From Sphagnum magellanicum (lineage: Eukaryota > Streptophyta > Sphagnopsida > Sphagnales > Sphagnaceae), in assembly GCA_021904315.1 (NCBI GenBank), contig CM038923.1, positions 7,694,038 to 7,758,037 on the forward strand: a DNA stretch of 64,000 nucleotides. The letters are read 5' to 3'. Position numbers and translations under genes: made by a program. Positions 1 through 11,836 of this stretch are shown here, in pieces (the first letter of the stretch is position 1; the number at the start of each line of letters is the position of its first letter). A model generated the notes under the pieces. That model was given only the letters and a program-made list of their open reading frames with translations, did no database searches and had not been told where the DNA came from.

Positions 1-207
1 TTTCTACCATCCTCCCTCTCTCTCTCTCTCTAGAATGCATTTTCTAGAATAAAATGCTGAGATACCAATAAACCCTTTTTTTCTTCCAAACAAGAGAAAG
101 TGTTGAAAGAAATTTTGGTGCACAAAGAAGAATAGTGCCAACAACCTCACAGGATTTTTTTTAATAAAAATCCTACAAACTTGGGGAAAAAACCTGGTCT
201 TACTTAC
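1..207 (-). other. Intron of the Dicer-like gene, running off the left edge
   Basis: This stretch follows a good 5' splice site on the minus strand (GTAAGTAAG at 207-199) that closes the PAZ exon. It holds a CT/GA microsatellite near 14-32 and no coding similarity that I recognise. The next exon, expected to carry the rest of the PAZ or RNase III part, lies outside the window. Confidence 0.6.
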
Positions 208-1405
208 TTTTCCATGTAGTACTGCGTATAAGTCATAGGTAAGGTTTTGGAAGAGTGTGATTTCACAAAGCTGTTGCTGGAGCGATGGAATGCAATTCCA
301 GCGACATAGCAAGGCACACCATTATTCGCACATGTGACAACTGCATCCTTGAATTCTTCCACTCCAAAGATGCCATTACGCATCCTCAATTTGCCCTCCA
401 TCATTGATTCATTATTGTTGTCATCATGAAAATTGGCTTTCATGAGCTCAGAAAACCCACCAAAAAACACAACTTTTTGTCGATAGACAAGACTGGAAGT
501 CAGTACCATATCTACTGCAGACCAGTCAATGATCACATCTGTTGTTGTTGTTGTTGTTGCTGCTATTGATAATGCATTGTTTTCTCCTGGCAGCAATGGC
601 AGGATGTAGTAATATTTTGGGCCATCTCCGTCCTCCTTCACAGTGGAAGGCAATGTAAAGCATTTTCCAAGAGCCAAGTGGAAGAGCCAGACACAAAACT
701 TCTTCATTTTTTGCACCTGTTTTTTTGGGGCAAATCCCCACACACCCAATAAAACAAATTATTATACGGAAGAAAGCCCAACATCCACAAATTCTTGAAT
801 TGAAAAATTTCTTGCAAAGCACAACAAAAACAACAAAACAGGCACAAAGAAACAATACCTGAAAAAATCCTCACAACTCCCCACAAAAAAAATCTTATAA
901 AAAAATAGAAAATCCATCTCAGAATATAAAAAGATAGGATATCAGCTCACAAAAAAGCTGCAGAGAGGGATTTCTTTCTCTGCCCTGTGGAACTCTGTGC
1001 AATTCTGAGACTCCTAAAATCAACCTCGCATCATGGCATTCCCCAATAATGAAAGACAAACAAAAGAGATTCACACAATTGCAAAAGAGATTCTGTACAG
1101 TAGTAGTAGTAGTACTCTGGGTGGGACTTGGGAGCTCAGAATTTGTTTGGAGCTCCAAATGCTGAGACACAGAGACAGCTACAGAGAGGAGGATGAGAGA
1201 GAGAGCAGAGAGAAGGGAAGAGAATTAGAGAATCAGAGTACCTGGGAATCGTCAAGAGAGATTTGGCCACAAGCTTGCATGTGGGCTTGCACAGAAGCCC
1301 AGGCGGGAAGCTGGAGTTTGACTTGCATGGTAGCAGCTTCGGCGTCCAGGAGCTGAGGAGTGAGCATCAGGAAATCAGAAGCCAGGTGCTGAAGAGGATC
1401 TGTCC
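208..1405 (-). CDS. Dicer-like protein, partial: two exons covering the linker and PAZ domain
   Basis: Dicer-like proteins cut double-stranded RNA into small RNAs. Two exons are seen on the minus strand. Exon B (716-208) follows an acceptor CAG and ends at a GTAAGT donor; it encodes KKFCVWLFHLALGK, then YYILPLL, IDWSAVDMV, NGIFGVEEFKDAVV, GVPCYVAGI and TYTQYYMEK. The order and spacing match plant DCL PAZ domains (IDW, then an NG...D..V block, then G-Y-G-I and TY.EYY). Exon A (about 1405-1242, ending CAG|GTACTC) encodes LQLPAWASVQAHMQACGQISLDDSQ in part and joins in phase 0, matching the strand just before LKKFH in DCLs. The acceptor of exon A at 1406-1407 is a guess; the frame stays open to about 1799. 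A Thr run (about 540-560) and an Asn/Asp run interrupt the PAZ domain. No helicase, DUF283 or RNase III exons lie in the window. The DCL subclass cannot be assigned; the gene may be partial or a pseudogene. Confidence 0.7.
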
Positions 1406-2540
1406 CTGCTTGGAAGTTGTGGAACCGGATTGAATACAGAAAGAAGAATGTAGTAGTAGTGGTAGTGGTAGTCGTCGTCATCGTCTCCTCTCCCACAAGC
1501 GGGAGGATCTCCGACGAGACAACAGCAGCAGGAGATGGTGGTGGTGGTTGCAAAACGCGTGGGATCGCTCTTTCGTACCGCTTTGCACACGAATCTGATG
1601 AAGCTCCCCCCATTGTCTGTCGCCGCTGCCGAAGAACCTTTTTTGTTTCTCGCTCTCTCACGCATCCATCACCCAAAACACCACACGCACACCAAGAATA
1701 CTCCCCTTTACCAGCGAAGAAGGACGCTCCTGGGTTGTCACAATCTTGTGAAGAAGAAGGGCGAGCAGATGACGAGAGTTGGAGGACATTCTTCTTCACA
1801 GAAACTGCTGCTGCTTCTCGCTATTTTGGCGTTCCGAGTTTTGTGCGATCTTCGCAAAGCCCGTCGTAGTCATCAATCCTCCAAGGAACAACAATCGCAT
1901 GACGCAACGACCTCCAAACACAAAGTAGGTACCCATTTTCTTATGCTCTCGCCAGCAGCGACACCCTCCTCCTTCAGCAGAGGAAGAAGAAGACGAACTA
2001 ACTTCTCACGTTTGTTTTGCTTGATTCTCCGCGCGCCGCAACAGCACTATTCTGCCAAAGAGGAAGACACCCAACATTAGATCCGCCACCCCAAAGGCAA
2101 TCCTTATAGCGCTCCCTCACGCGCATCGGAACAAACCCACATTGTTCCTGAGAATCGACAACAGAGAAGAAGAACCACCAATACCATCAGCATACGTCGA
2201 GAGAAAATCGAGAAAGCAGAAAATCCTTTGCAGTGGTTTTTTTTCTTCGTGAGAATCTGGATCCCAACAACAACAATGTGCGCAAACACAAAACCTGCAA
2301 CAACAACAACAACAACAAAACTGCAAGAACCTCAACAACAGCAACAAATAACACATATACTAAATATCACCACCACAATCATCAGAGAAGAAGAAGAAGA
2401 AACGAAGATCTGTCCCACCCATCAACAGCAACAGCATCTAAATTGTGTTGCATTGTGTGAGGAATTGAGATTCAACAGCCCACCTTGACTGTGTGAAACA
2501 AAGAAGAAGAAGAAGAAGAAGAAGAATGGTACCTAGCATG
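1406..2540. other. Microsatellite-rich, GC-richer tract 5' of the Dicer-like exons
   Basis: The tract contains (GTA/GTC)n at 1448-1483, (GTG)n near 1534, CAA/CAACAG runs at 2268-2350 and (GAA)n at 2382-2402 and 2502-2525. It is less AT-rich than its surroundings, as expected of a promoter or first exon. Open frames on both strands give only low-complexity peptides (poly-Val, poly-Thr, poly-Gln). One minus-strand frame stays open from 1799 into the Dicer-like exon, so part of it could be an N-terminal coding exon or leader of that gene. I see no domain in it. Confidence 0.4.
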
Positions 2541-3570
2541 CATGAGAGCATCATATGTCAGGTTCTCTTCTTCTTGTTGTTGGGTTGTAGGAGTTTGCAA
2601 TTGCTAGCATTTGTGGAGACATTTGATTGATGAACATGAGCTTTTCTTGACGAGAGAATTGTTTCTATGCTAGAATCCTCATCCTCATCTTCCTCCTCTT
2701 CTGCTTACTCTTCTTTTCTTCATCTTTCTTCTTCATCAATTATCATCTTCATCTTTCCATGCTCCTGTCTCTTCTCCTGAATCCTCATCCTCATTCTTAC
2801 TGGTTTTCTTTGTAAATTTTGGGATTCAGTTAGCTGCCACAAGCTACTTCCATCATGAAACATGAAGATTTTTGAAATTTGTGAGTTGTAGGCTGCTGCC
2901 TTTTTTCCTCCTCCTCCTCCTCCACCCCCTCATCATCATCATCATAAACTCTTCATCACACTCGGCAGTCATAATTCAACAACAACAACATCATCATCAT
3001 TAATTCTGCATCAGCAACCCCTAATTAATTCAGCAACATCATCATCATCATCATCATAAATTCTTCATCAGCAACTTGTTAAGACCTGCTGTCATTCAAT
3101 ACTCCCATTTGTTCCTCCACTGTTTTGCAGGCCATTTCAAATTTCAGCAATGCATGATGCATCATCATCTATCATAATAACTAATTTTTTCTTCATGAGC
3201 AACACATACTTCATTCACCAACATAAAAGTTTGTTTGTTCATCAGCAACCATACTTACTTCAACAACATGTATATATATATCATCATCACTATGTGACCA
3301 TCATCAATTCAAAGCATGAAGCTGCTAGCAGGATGACTAGGTATTATTATGATTCAACAGCAGGCTCATTAAAAACCATGATCAATGTGATGATCTTGGC
3401 TCTCTCTCTTTTCTTTGGTTTTTTGAAAAATGTCTTTTGAATTCAATGCTTCCAAACCCACTTGGCCTTTTTCTTATTTATGACACTCAATCATGCAACC
3501 CAAATCATCCCTCCTCACAATCAAAGCAAATTAACAAGCTCCAAATCATGGGAGTCTGCTGCTGTTGTCA
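2541..3570. other. Intergenic DNA rich in TCA/CAT and CTT repeats
   Basis: Long stretches of CATCAT, CTTCTT and CAACAA triplets (2690-3060 especially). No frame shows a recognisable protein, and no RNA gene was seen. Confidence 0.5.
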
Positions 3571-3572
3571 GT

Positions 3573-3710
3573 GGGTTTAGGGTTTAGGGTTTAGGTAGCT
3601 AGCTGGGTAGGTAGCTGGCTAGGGAGGGGTTTTAGGGTTTAGGGTTTAGGTAGGTAGCTGGGTAGGTAGCTGGCTAGGCAGGGGTTTTAGGGTTTTTAGG
3701 GTTTTGGGGG
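3573..3710 (+). repeat. Telomere-like tandem repeat, period about 55 bp
   Basis: TTTAGGG-type heptamers, the plant telomere motif, alternate with a block reading TAGCTGGGTAGGTAGCTGGC. The block recurs with a period of 55 bp (about 3592 and 3647), and a third, partial unit ends near 3710. It is an interstitial, degenerate telomere-like minisatellite. Confidence 0.75.
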
Positions 3711-3904
3711 AAGGTAGCTAAGGGGTACATAAATAGAGAGATCTGTACATAAATTTTTTGTGTATTACAAATTTTGTGGCAATAATTAGGGTTTAGTAGG
3801 GGAGATTGATTTTTTTTCAGAAACCCAAAATCACAAAGTCTTTCATATAGAACAAACAGATGAACCTTTTCATTGTTACAAGCCATGGATGGATGGGTAT
3901 CTCT

Positions 3905-3956
3905 CTCTGTCCATCCAAACTCCATTTCTTCATCAATGGAGTTTGGATGGACAGAG
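3905..3956. repeat. Perfect 22-bp inverted repeat with 8-base loop
   Basis: Arms at 3905-3926 and 3935-3956 are exact reverse complements, with the loop TCTTCATC between them. Transcribed from either strand it would form a 22-bp hairpin. It is short for a plant miRNA precursor and could equally be a small foldback element or a recent local inversion-duplication. Confidence 0.8.
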
Positions 3957-4404
3957 TAGGTTTGGTTGTAAGAGGGATGGGTATGGTTTAAAAGTGGAGA
4001 CATACAAAAGGAGAAACTTAACCTCTGATTGGGTCTTGGGTTAGAAATTATAACCCATAACCCCTTTGTTTTCAGTAGTGACCTACTAAGCCTAGTTAGC
4101 ACAAGGTACCCAAGTAACCAACATTATTCAGCTCTCATTGGCCTAATGATTCCCATCCATAACCCTTGGTTACTTAGATGAAAAATGTCACAGCCACTCT
4201 CTTTTGTGGATGAAAAGAGGGCATCTCAATTCTCATTATGGTAACCCACTCAAGGGCATTGGTGATCAAAAACAAGTTTCAATAGAACAATTCAACTTGT
4301 TAAACAAAACACAAACCCATTTATATTATAAAAAAAGCATTTTAAGGCACAAGAAGAAATATGAGAATTCAAATATTTCACCATCCAAAAAAATATATAT
4401 ATAT
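3957..4404. other. Intergenic DNA, nothing recognised
   Basis: AT-rich sequence with short chance open frames on both strands; an (AT)n run lies near 4390. No domain, RNA gene or repeat boundary was recognised. Confidence 0.4.
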
Positions 4405-4512
4405 ATAATCTTCAAAAAATCCTCTAACAAAAACCAAAATCCTTCAAGATATTATTATAAACCTATAACTAATCTCAAGTTTCAACACAAGCCAAATTAT
4501 CATCTTTCAAAA
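4405..4512 (+). repeat. Dispersed repeat, copy 1
   Basis: This block of about 107 bp (including ACCAAAATCCTTCAAGATAT and CTCAAGTTTCAACACAAGCC) recurs in the same orientation at about 40962-41068, with a few substitutions and small indels. It is probably a fragment of an unclassified dispersed element. Confidence 0.75.
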
Positions 4513-7359
4513 TGTAGGATAAAACCTTAGGATGGGGCAATTGTTAGAATTGCCTCTAATTAGGGATAATTGGCTCAAGGAAATTATGACTCTTGGCTAG
4601 CAATTTAGCAAGCCCTAATTGTTAGAAAACCCTAATTTCTCATTGAAGGAATCATAACTCCCTTTCAAAACATAACATCCTAATCAACAATGCAATTTCC
4701 CTTCCATGCACTAGGAAGGAAATTATATTTTGTAAAGTGACATTAGTTTAAATGACATTAATTATGTTTTCGCTATGGGTGAATTATAGAAGCAAATATA
4801 CGGTGGGTGGGCAAACATTAATATTTACACTTTCTCATAAATTTTTTACTTTCTTCATGTAAATTGAATTTCATGATTCGATTTTCATTTCTTTGTTTTA
4901 TCCTCTTTCAAATGTTAATTTAAATATGTGTTGAATTGTGTTTTATATTGTGAAATGGTTCTTGTGGCATCAAAATTTATATTTGACAACATTATGAGTT
5001 GTAATTGGGCAAGCTTGGGAAGGTGAGTTTAATGATAGTGCACTTGGAAAAATATACCCAAAGAAAGGAAAATGCATAAGATCATTTCATCTTATCATTC
5101 ATCAAAAGACCAACATTCCAAATTGATCTCGAGATGGTTAAAAGTTGTGATAAAAATTAATGATTGGACACGACCCATACCTTATCACATAATTGAAAAT
5201 CTATATATAATTTAAAGAACTTGGTTTGTTTGTATGGGCAAGAATTGCATATATAATACATACCTATTATATTATGTCCTTCCCAATCTCTTTAACAAAA
5301 TGAAATAGTTGAGATTTGTTTATTCCTCCTTTTCTTTTCTCTCGCTTATACTTTTGCATGTGTTTCATTTGTAAATTGTTAACAAGCTTCTACAGGAAAA
5401 AATTTATGTGTGAAGTTTCCCCAAAAAAAAATTTTAATTTTTTTTTTTTCATATGTTTCCTCTAAAAATTATAAAACCAAATTGTTGTCAATAAGATGTT
5501 GAAGGAACATGTTGTGTCTAAAGTTTTCACATATAAATGTAATGTAATTTCTTGAAAAGTAACAGAAAATTGGACAAGATGGAAATATAAACTCAAGGCC
5601 AATTATTGTCAACAATTCCATGGCCACCATATATATATATATATATATGTAATAATAATAATTATTATTATTTTTTCAAAAAGTTAATTTAACCACAAGG
5701 GAAATGAGCAAATGTGTTTTGAAAACTATGATGACATAGGGAAAGCATTTTTTTATTGGCATTACACATGACATATAATGGGTATATAGGTCTTTTTAGA
5801 AACTTCATTTTGATCTCCAAATACCTTTATAATCACCTTCATAATCATGTTTCATTAAGCCCATCTAAATGACAAACTAACAAACAAAGGTTTATTGAAA
5901 AAACAACAAGCAAGTAGCATGCTTAGAGTATGTAATCAAGATGGGTTTTGTCTCTTCCTTTTCATTCACATGGTTTTTTTTTTTTATTGAATGGATCTTG
6001 CTTGACATAAACAATATGTTAATTTGCCTCATTTTCATGTTTGTGTGAACTAGGGTCACTTACAAAGTTTTAAACTATTTATTTATTAAGTAAAAGAAAA
6101 TTCAAGTTCATGTAATGAATGTTGAAAAAATAATTTATTGTCTATGCACCTTTAAATTTTCATTAAATATGTTGTTCATGATAGTTTTTTTTCTCACTAA
6201 AATAGTTTCAAAAATTAGGGTGGCTGCACCTAGGATTTGTGCATTATAGAAATTGTGCCATTAGGTGTTGAAGTCAATTGTGAAAGTGAGTGAAGTTGCT
6301 AAACTAGTAGTGGTATTGTCTAGTAAATGTCAAGAAGTGATAACAAACTTAGAAAATATTAACATTGTACTTTCAAAAAGAAACATGAAATTACAAATTT
6401 CCTATTGAATTTTTATATCTCATTTTTAGCATTTGGGATTGGAAATATCACAATCTTTATGACATATCAAGGTGTTATGTATACATAAACCTAACAAATC
6501 AATGTTTCCCCAACATACTAAGATAATTGTAACAAGTTTAGAATGAATAGTATGTGACAATTTAAATTTCTTGATATGTTTGAAAATTCCTATTCAAATT
6601 GGCTTCTTGTGATGAAAAATAAATCACTTTTGAAAAAAAAATTCATAATGTCGTTAAAGGTTCACTACACTCTAGTTTGATATAGTAATGAAATTGATAT
6701 TCAATAATTAGTTTGCAATATCACAATTCATAGTTTAATTTTTAGTTTGATGAAGAAGATTTAGTTCCAAAATCTCATTGAAAATCCCACATCCAAAACA
6801 TTGCAAATTTAATATTGTTAAATGGATTGTTAGGTTCTAGAAAGGCCATGAAAGTGGAGAAGGGACCTAAAGTGGTTCATTATCCACCCATGACCGTGGA
6901 TTTTTAGAAATCAAAGGAGGGTGCTTTTTTATAAAGTTGTTGAAATAAAAAAAATCTTAAACAATTTGTCAAAACACAAATGTAGTGCTACAAAATCATG
7001 AGTGACATAAATATATATTTCTAAATGTCCTTTTTGAAATCTAAATACTAGAAAAAAGAACCTTCCATGGTCAAGATTAGACATAACTTTATCAAATGAA
7101 TTTACAAAAATTGTGTTTTTAATTGCCTTTAGGAAAAAATAAAGAAAAATCAACCTATAAACCTCCTTTCATCATTATGAATGAACTAAACTTCCTTGCT
7201 CCCTTGTTCCTCAACCCCTATAAAGAAGTAAATAATGTAAATAATGTAATAGTAAAATGGTAAATGATGAAATTTTAAGGCTTAATAATGTGGGTAAGTG
7301 AAAATAAAATTGGAAAAGAAAGAGGGTGTTGTTGTGCACCCATAATAATCACAAAATTT

Positions 7360-7380
7360 GGGGGGGGGGGAGGGGGGGAG
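7360..7380 (+). repeat. Poly-G tract 1
   Basis: Eleven G, one A, seven G, then AGG. It is a G-quadruplex-capable homopolymer in otherwise AT-rich DNA. Confidence 0.8.
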
Positions 7381-7706
7381 GTTTCTTTGGGGCAATTTTC
7401 AAATTTATAAAATGAATTTATATGTTTTATTTTGTTTTCTCCTATGGAAGAATGAAAATGAAGGGAATATATTCATGTACACCATCCTTTCATGGATGAT
7501 GATGTACACCATCTTAGAGGTTAGGGATTAGTGCCAAAAAGTTGAGAAATAGACAAAGGAGTAGAGAAGATGGGTTTGTGCTAAACATATGGGTTTTGTT
7601 GATTGCTAATAGAGTATCAAAGAATAACAAACAACAAATTGAACACAGCAAAAAGTCATACTTTTTCCTTCTTTTGAAGTATTGTTGGGTTTGTTTCTCA
7701 ATCCAT

Positions 7707-7733
7707 GGGGGGGGGGGGGGGTGGGGGGGGTGG
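7707..7733 (+). repeat. Poly-G tract 2
   Basis: Fifteen G, one T, eight G, then TGG. It lies about 45 bp before a long (AT)n run. Confidence 0.85.
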
Positions 7734-7766
7734 AGCTTATTTACAAGAAATAATTTCTAATTGCAA

Positions 7767-7769
<3 letters not shown>

Positions 7770-7801
<32 letters not shown>
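7770..7801 (+). repeat. (AT)n microsatellite
   Basis: About 15 uninterrupted AT units. A similar tract lies at 12859-12896, inside the insertion in the Helitron. Confidence 0.9.
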
Positions 7802-7803
<2 letters not shown>

Positions 7804-8966
7804 TGATAGCCACATGTTAATGACTTGGTTGGAGATGAAAAAAGAAAAAAAACATAAGAAAAATATGGAGAAGATGGAGAAAGCAAACTTGGCATGGGCC
7901 AGTGCAAGAAAACGAGGTGTGTTGTATGTAAAAAATTGTATCATGCACGGGGTTTTTTCATAATAGTACAATTTTATGGTAGCTATTTTATGGTATATGA
8001 TATGTTGGTTTATTGTAGAACTATGAACCTTTTGAAACTAGCAAGGTTTTGTTTGTGGTCTATTAGTTATTTGTTAAATGGTATTTATCATAATATGGGT
8101 GTTTCATGTTTAGAATTTTTGTTGTTTCCTATTGTGACCCTAAACATGTTGTAGTTTTTTTATAGGCTTTGTGACATTTGCTTTGTGAACTAAGGTTTTA
8201 TGACATATTCCAAAAAAAAGGTATGCATTATCTACTACTTACATCCTCCTAATCCTCATTTATTGGCTTTCACCTTATGTGGATGTTATTTGTCAAGTAG
8301 TCTTATTGGTCTTATTGTTGGGAGGTGTAAGGATTTTACTTTTGGTTAAAATCAACCACATCTTAAGGGGAAATAATAACAAACCCACATGTTAATTATA
8401 CCTTCAAGGATGAGGAGAATGCAAATTAAAAATCATCAAATTGTTGGAACATGTAATTAACACATTAGATGTCACCAAGGATAATAGAGAGTGCATAGAA
8501 CATCTTGCTAAGAGAATCTTTTTTGGCATGTTGGAACAATTATGTTCAAAAACATGCTAAAGATAAAACTAATGTGATTGAAATAAAAGTGAGTGGAAAT
8601 TCAAATTCACCATTATGGAATGAATTTTCAACATAGGTTTAGGCATTATATCTTGTGATAATCACACATCAATGCATTTGTGTGTATTGCAGGTGAGGCA
8701 TGTGCATGGAAGTTGGTTCTTACAAATGATTGAATTAGTAGTAGATTGTTGTCTCTTTCTTTTGGAATATTAGGTTTTAATATTAGAGCCAATTGAAACA
8801 AAATTCTTAAGACATTTGTTAAAATAAATGTCTGTAGATGATTAGTACATGGGCAAAGTTTATTGGGTTGTTAGTATGTAGGTTGTGAAAATATAAAAGT
8901 AAACACTTGTTTTGTAAAATGTAGGTCTCTGGGTAGGTAGGTATCATAACTAATAGGCACAACTAT

Positions 8967-9453
8967 TGTAATGGGCACGAAAACAACCTTGAGTTTATAA
9001 GATTTCTTAAACCAAGATGAAAACACATGCAAACTTAATTCCAAATCCAAATCACGAAACAAGAAAAATAAGAACAAGAACACAACATGTGCAAAACAAG
9101 AATCCAACAAAGATTTTATTACAAGAATGAAACAATAACAGAATAACACTATGGTAAAAAAAAAACCCAAAACTAGTGTTAAACTCATTAAAGGTAATTA
9201 AAGGTCCTACCTCTATTTATACCCCTTGGGGACCTAATTCAAGAAAGCCTCCATAGAAGCTTCATCCCCATATGTGGCTCATGTCTACCCATGTGGCCCA
9301 TGATTGGACTAAAAGTGAACTAAGAGTGAATTAAAAATGAACTAAAAAATTAATTAAGAGTGAACTAAACTCATAATTAATTAAAAGTGAATTGAACTAA
9401 CAACTAACTAATAGTGAACTAAAAGCGTGATGTTGACAATGTCATTCCTAACA
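8967..9453 (-). mobile_element. Solo LTR, 487 bp, with 5-bp target duplication
   Basis: Read on the minus strand it starts TGTTAGG and ends CCCATTACA, so it has the TG...CA termini of an LTR. It is flanked by the direct repeat ACTAT at 8962-8966 and 9454-9458, a 5-bp target site duplication. Inside, on the minus strand, a TATA box (GGGGTATAAATAGAGG, about 9225-9206) precedes an AATAAA-type signal near 9116. No primer-binding site or polypurine tract flanks it, so it is the product of LTR-LTR recombination. The TGTTAGG start resembles Copia LTRs, but the family is unassigned. Confidence 0.85.
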
Positions 9454-9458
9454 ACTAT

Positions 9459-11836
9459 TAGGTAAGTAAATGCATATAAATGATTAGTATAAAAATGTAT
9501 ACATTATTGGATTCTTACAAGTTAGATATTGTAAAAACCAAAAAAATGAACACCTCTTCTATAAAATATAAGTCATGTGGGTAGTTAGGTAGGAGAAAGG
9601 TGCAACATTTAATTTTTTTGCAAGGGCCATTCAAGGGGGTACACTCTTCTTTGACTTTGCAAAATATGTAAATAAAATTATAAGGTCCAACACATTAATT
9701 ATTGGATAAAAAAATTAATTAGGTTATATGATAGGATTATATTTATTATGAACACCAAGATATAATTATTATATCATCTGTGTTAATCCTCAATATTAGA
9801 ATATATATAAAAGATATGTATTTTAAAAATTAGGTATTAAATATTATTAGTAGGAGTGAACCAATACTAATAAATGAACAAGTACACATGTGGATGTGGA
9901 CAAACATGAAGTGAACTTGATCCCTTCACACCATTAATAGTTGAATTATCTCAAAAAAACTTACATTTTATGTGAGTATTCTACTTCACCACCTCTAGAT
10001 TATCTAGTTGGAAGATATGTTAAGTATATATGTCATGTGAAAAAAAAAAAAAAAACTTTTCACATAACATAATATTTGGGTTAGTTTGAGAATGGAGTGT
10101 TGAATATTTAACCAATTTTCAAAAAGTAAATTTAACATTAATTTTAAATTATTCAACAAAAGTGGAGTTATTAATTAACAAATCTACATAGGTTGAATAT
10201 TAATTAGCTAAAAACTAGCACCCATAATAATTTCATGAACTTAGAGGGGTTGAAAAATCTACATTGAGAACAATGAAATAGTCTTTCATTAAGTTGCCAA
10301 ATTTATCATGTGCACATATTAGAAATCACTTGATTTCTTTGTTTTGATGCAATTAATTGGGTATTTATGAAAAATATAGAAAATAAAACTACAAATACTA
10401 AAACTACATATATAAAGTAAATCAAAATTTGATGCAAACTATAAATTATGATTAAATTTAGAGTGGTTTAAATATGTGTGCATTATAAAATTAGGTAAAA
10501 ATAGGGTGGGAAAAGGGTTCTTGAACACATAATACCCCCCAAACAATCACTTATTGGACATAGGTAATGTAAATTATTAACATGTTTAATGTCCCCCTTA
10601 GGAGGGCCACCCATTTACTCATTAATATTATATGTGATGCTTTAACATGTTAATAATATTATCTTTACTTATAACATCAATATCAATACCAACATTGAAT
10701 ATAACATTCACTAAATTTAATGTTGATGTCAATGTGGTCAAGTTTAATGCATGAAGGTCAATAACAAATAATCAAAACTATTCCCAAAAAAATTAATCAA
10801 TCAACTAATTAAGATTATTAAATAATTAAACAAAAAAATAATGAAAAAATTAAAAAGAAAATAAAGCAACATTAAATAGACATAGATGGCAAACTTATGC
10901 TAAGAATAAGCATTCAAATGATGATGATGATCACAATAACGATGATAATGATAAAGTACGTGATACTAGTAATAATGATAAAATATGTAACATATTTCCA
11001 TTGTGCATTAATGAAAAAAAATATAAAAAGTTTTCAAAATATTAATAAATATATGAAAAAATTTCATCATTTTAATTTTACCATTGTTATGTGTGGTAAA
11101 AAATAACTTGGTGTTAATATTTTTTGAATGTGAAATTGAAAAAGATGAAAAAAATTAAATATAAGAAATTTTTATTGAAGTTTTTTTTTTTTTTTTTAAC
11201 ATATCAATAATAATGAAAATGATGTTCCAAACCAATTAAATGAAAACACATGTCATATTATCCAAAGTTAGAAGGTTTATTTCTATGCAAAATTAGAATA
11301 TCTATATATATATATATGTAAAACATGTTACCTTAATATGAAGAGAAATAAATTACCAAAAAATCACTAATTAATAGTATGTGAATTGGAAAGTACCTAC
11401 TTTTTTGCCTAAATTTCACAATATTGTTGTTATGTTATTTTAATAAAATTTTGATATGCAAACAAAACAATTATCAAGCAATGTGCATTAAAAAGGAACC
11501 TTGTTAGTTTTTCTTAAGATCCAATACTTGGAGGTAAATTGATAGAAAATTTATTTATAACACTAGAGATGTTATCAAATGTAATTGTAGTATGTTTTCA
11601 AAAAATAAACACCCTTGTTTAAATATTGTAAAACATTGTGAACTATTTTATATTCATAAACATGTACTTTTAACATGGTTAAAAATAACCATTCAATATA
11701 TAAATGTGTTTGTATTGATTCAAATTTAGTAAATAAATTACATGAAAATGATATTTTAAACGTAATAATAAGATCCATTTAAAAATCTACAAATGTCAAA
11801 TTAGCATGCAATGAACATCAAACAAATACACATACC
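9459..11836. other. AT-rich intergenic DNA
   Basis: No recognisable gene. Very AT-rich, with poly-A/T runs and a GATGATGATGAT stretch near 10917. The 5' end of the Helitron probably lies in the last part, but no TC terminus could be fixed. Confidence 0.4.

Larger units (their letters stand above)
4513..8966. other. AT-rich intergenic DNA without recognised genes
   Basis: Open frames are all short (under 90 codons) and unlike any family I know. There is an (AT)n microsatellite at 5630-5650. A frame at 7894-8154 has a CxxCKK start and hydrophobic segments but no recognisable domain and is probably chance. It may be old decayed transposon DNA. Confidence 0.4.

Noticed and set aside
1417..2080. 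Plus-strand open frames of 150-181 codons opposite the Dicer-like upstream tract
   Set aside because: They encode poly-Val and other low-complexity runs from microsatellites, have no domain and overlap each other in different frames.
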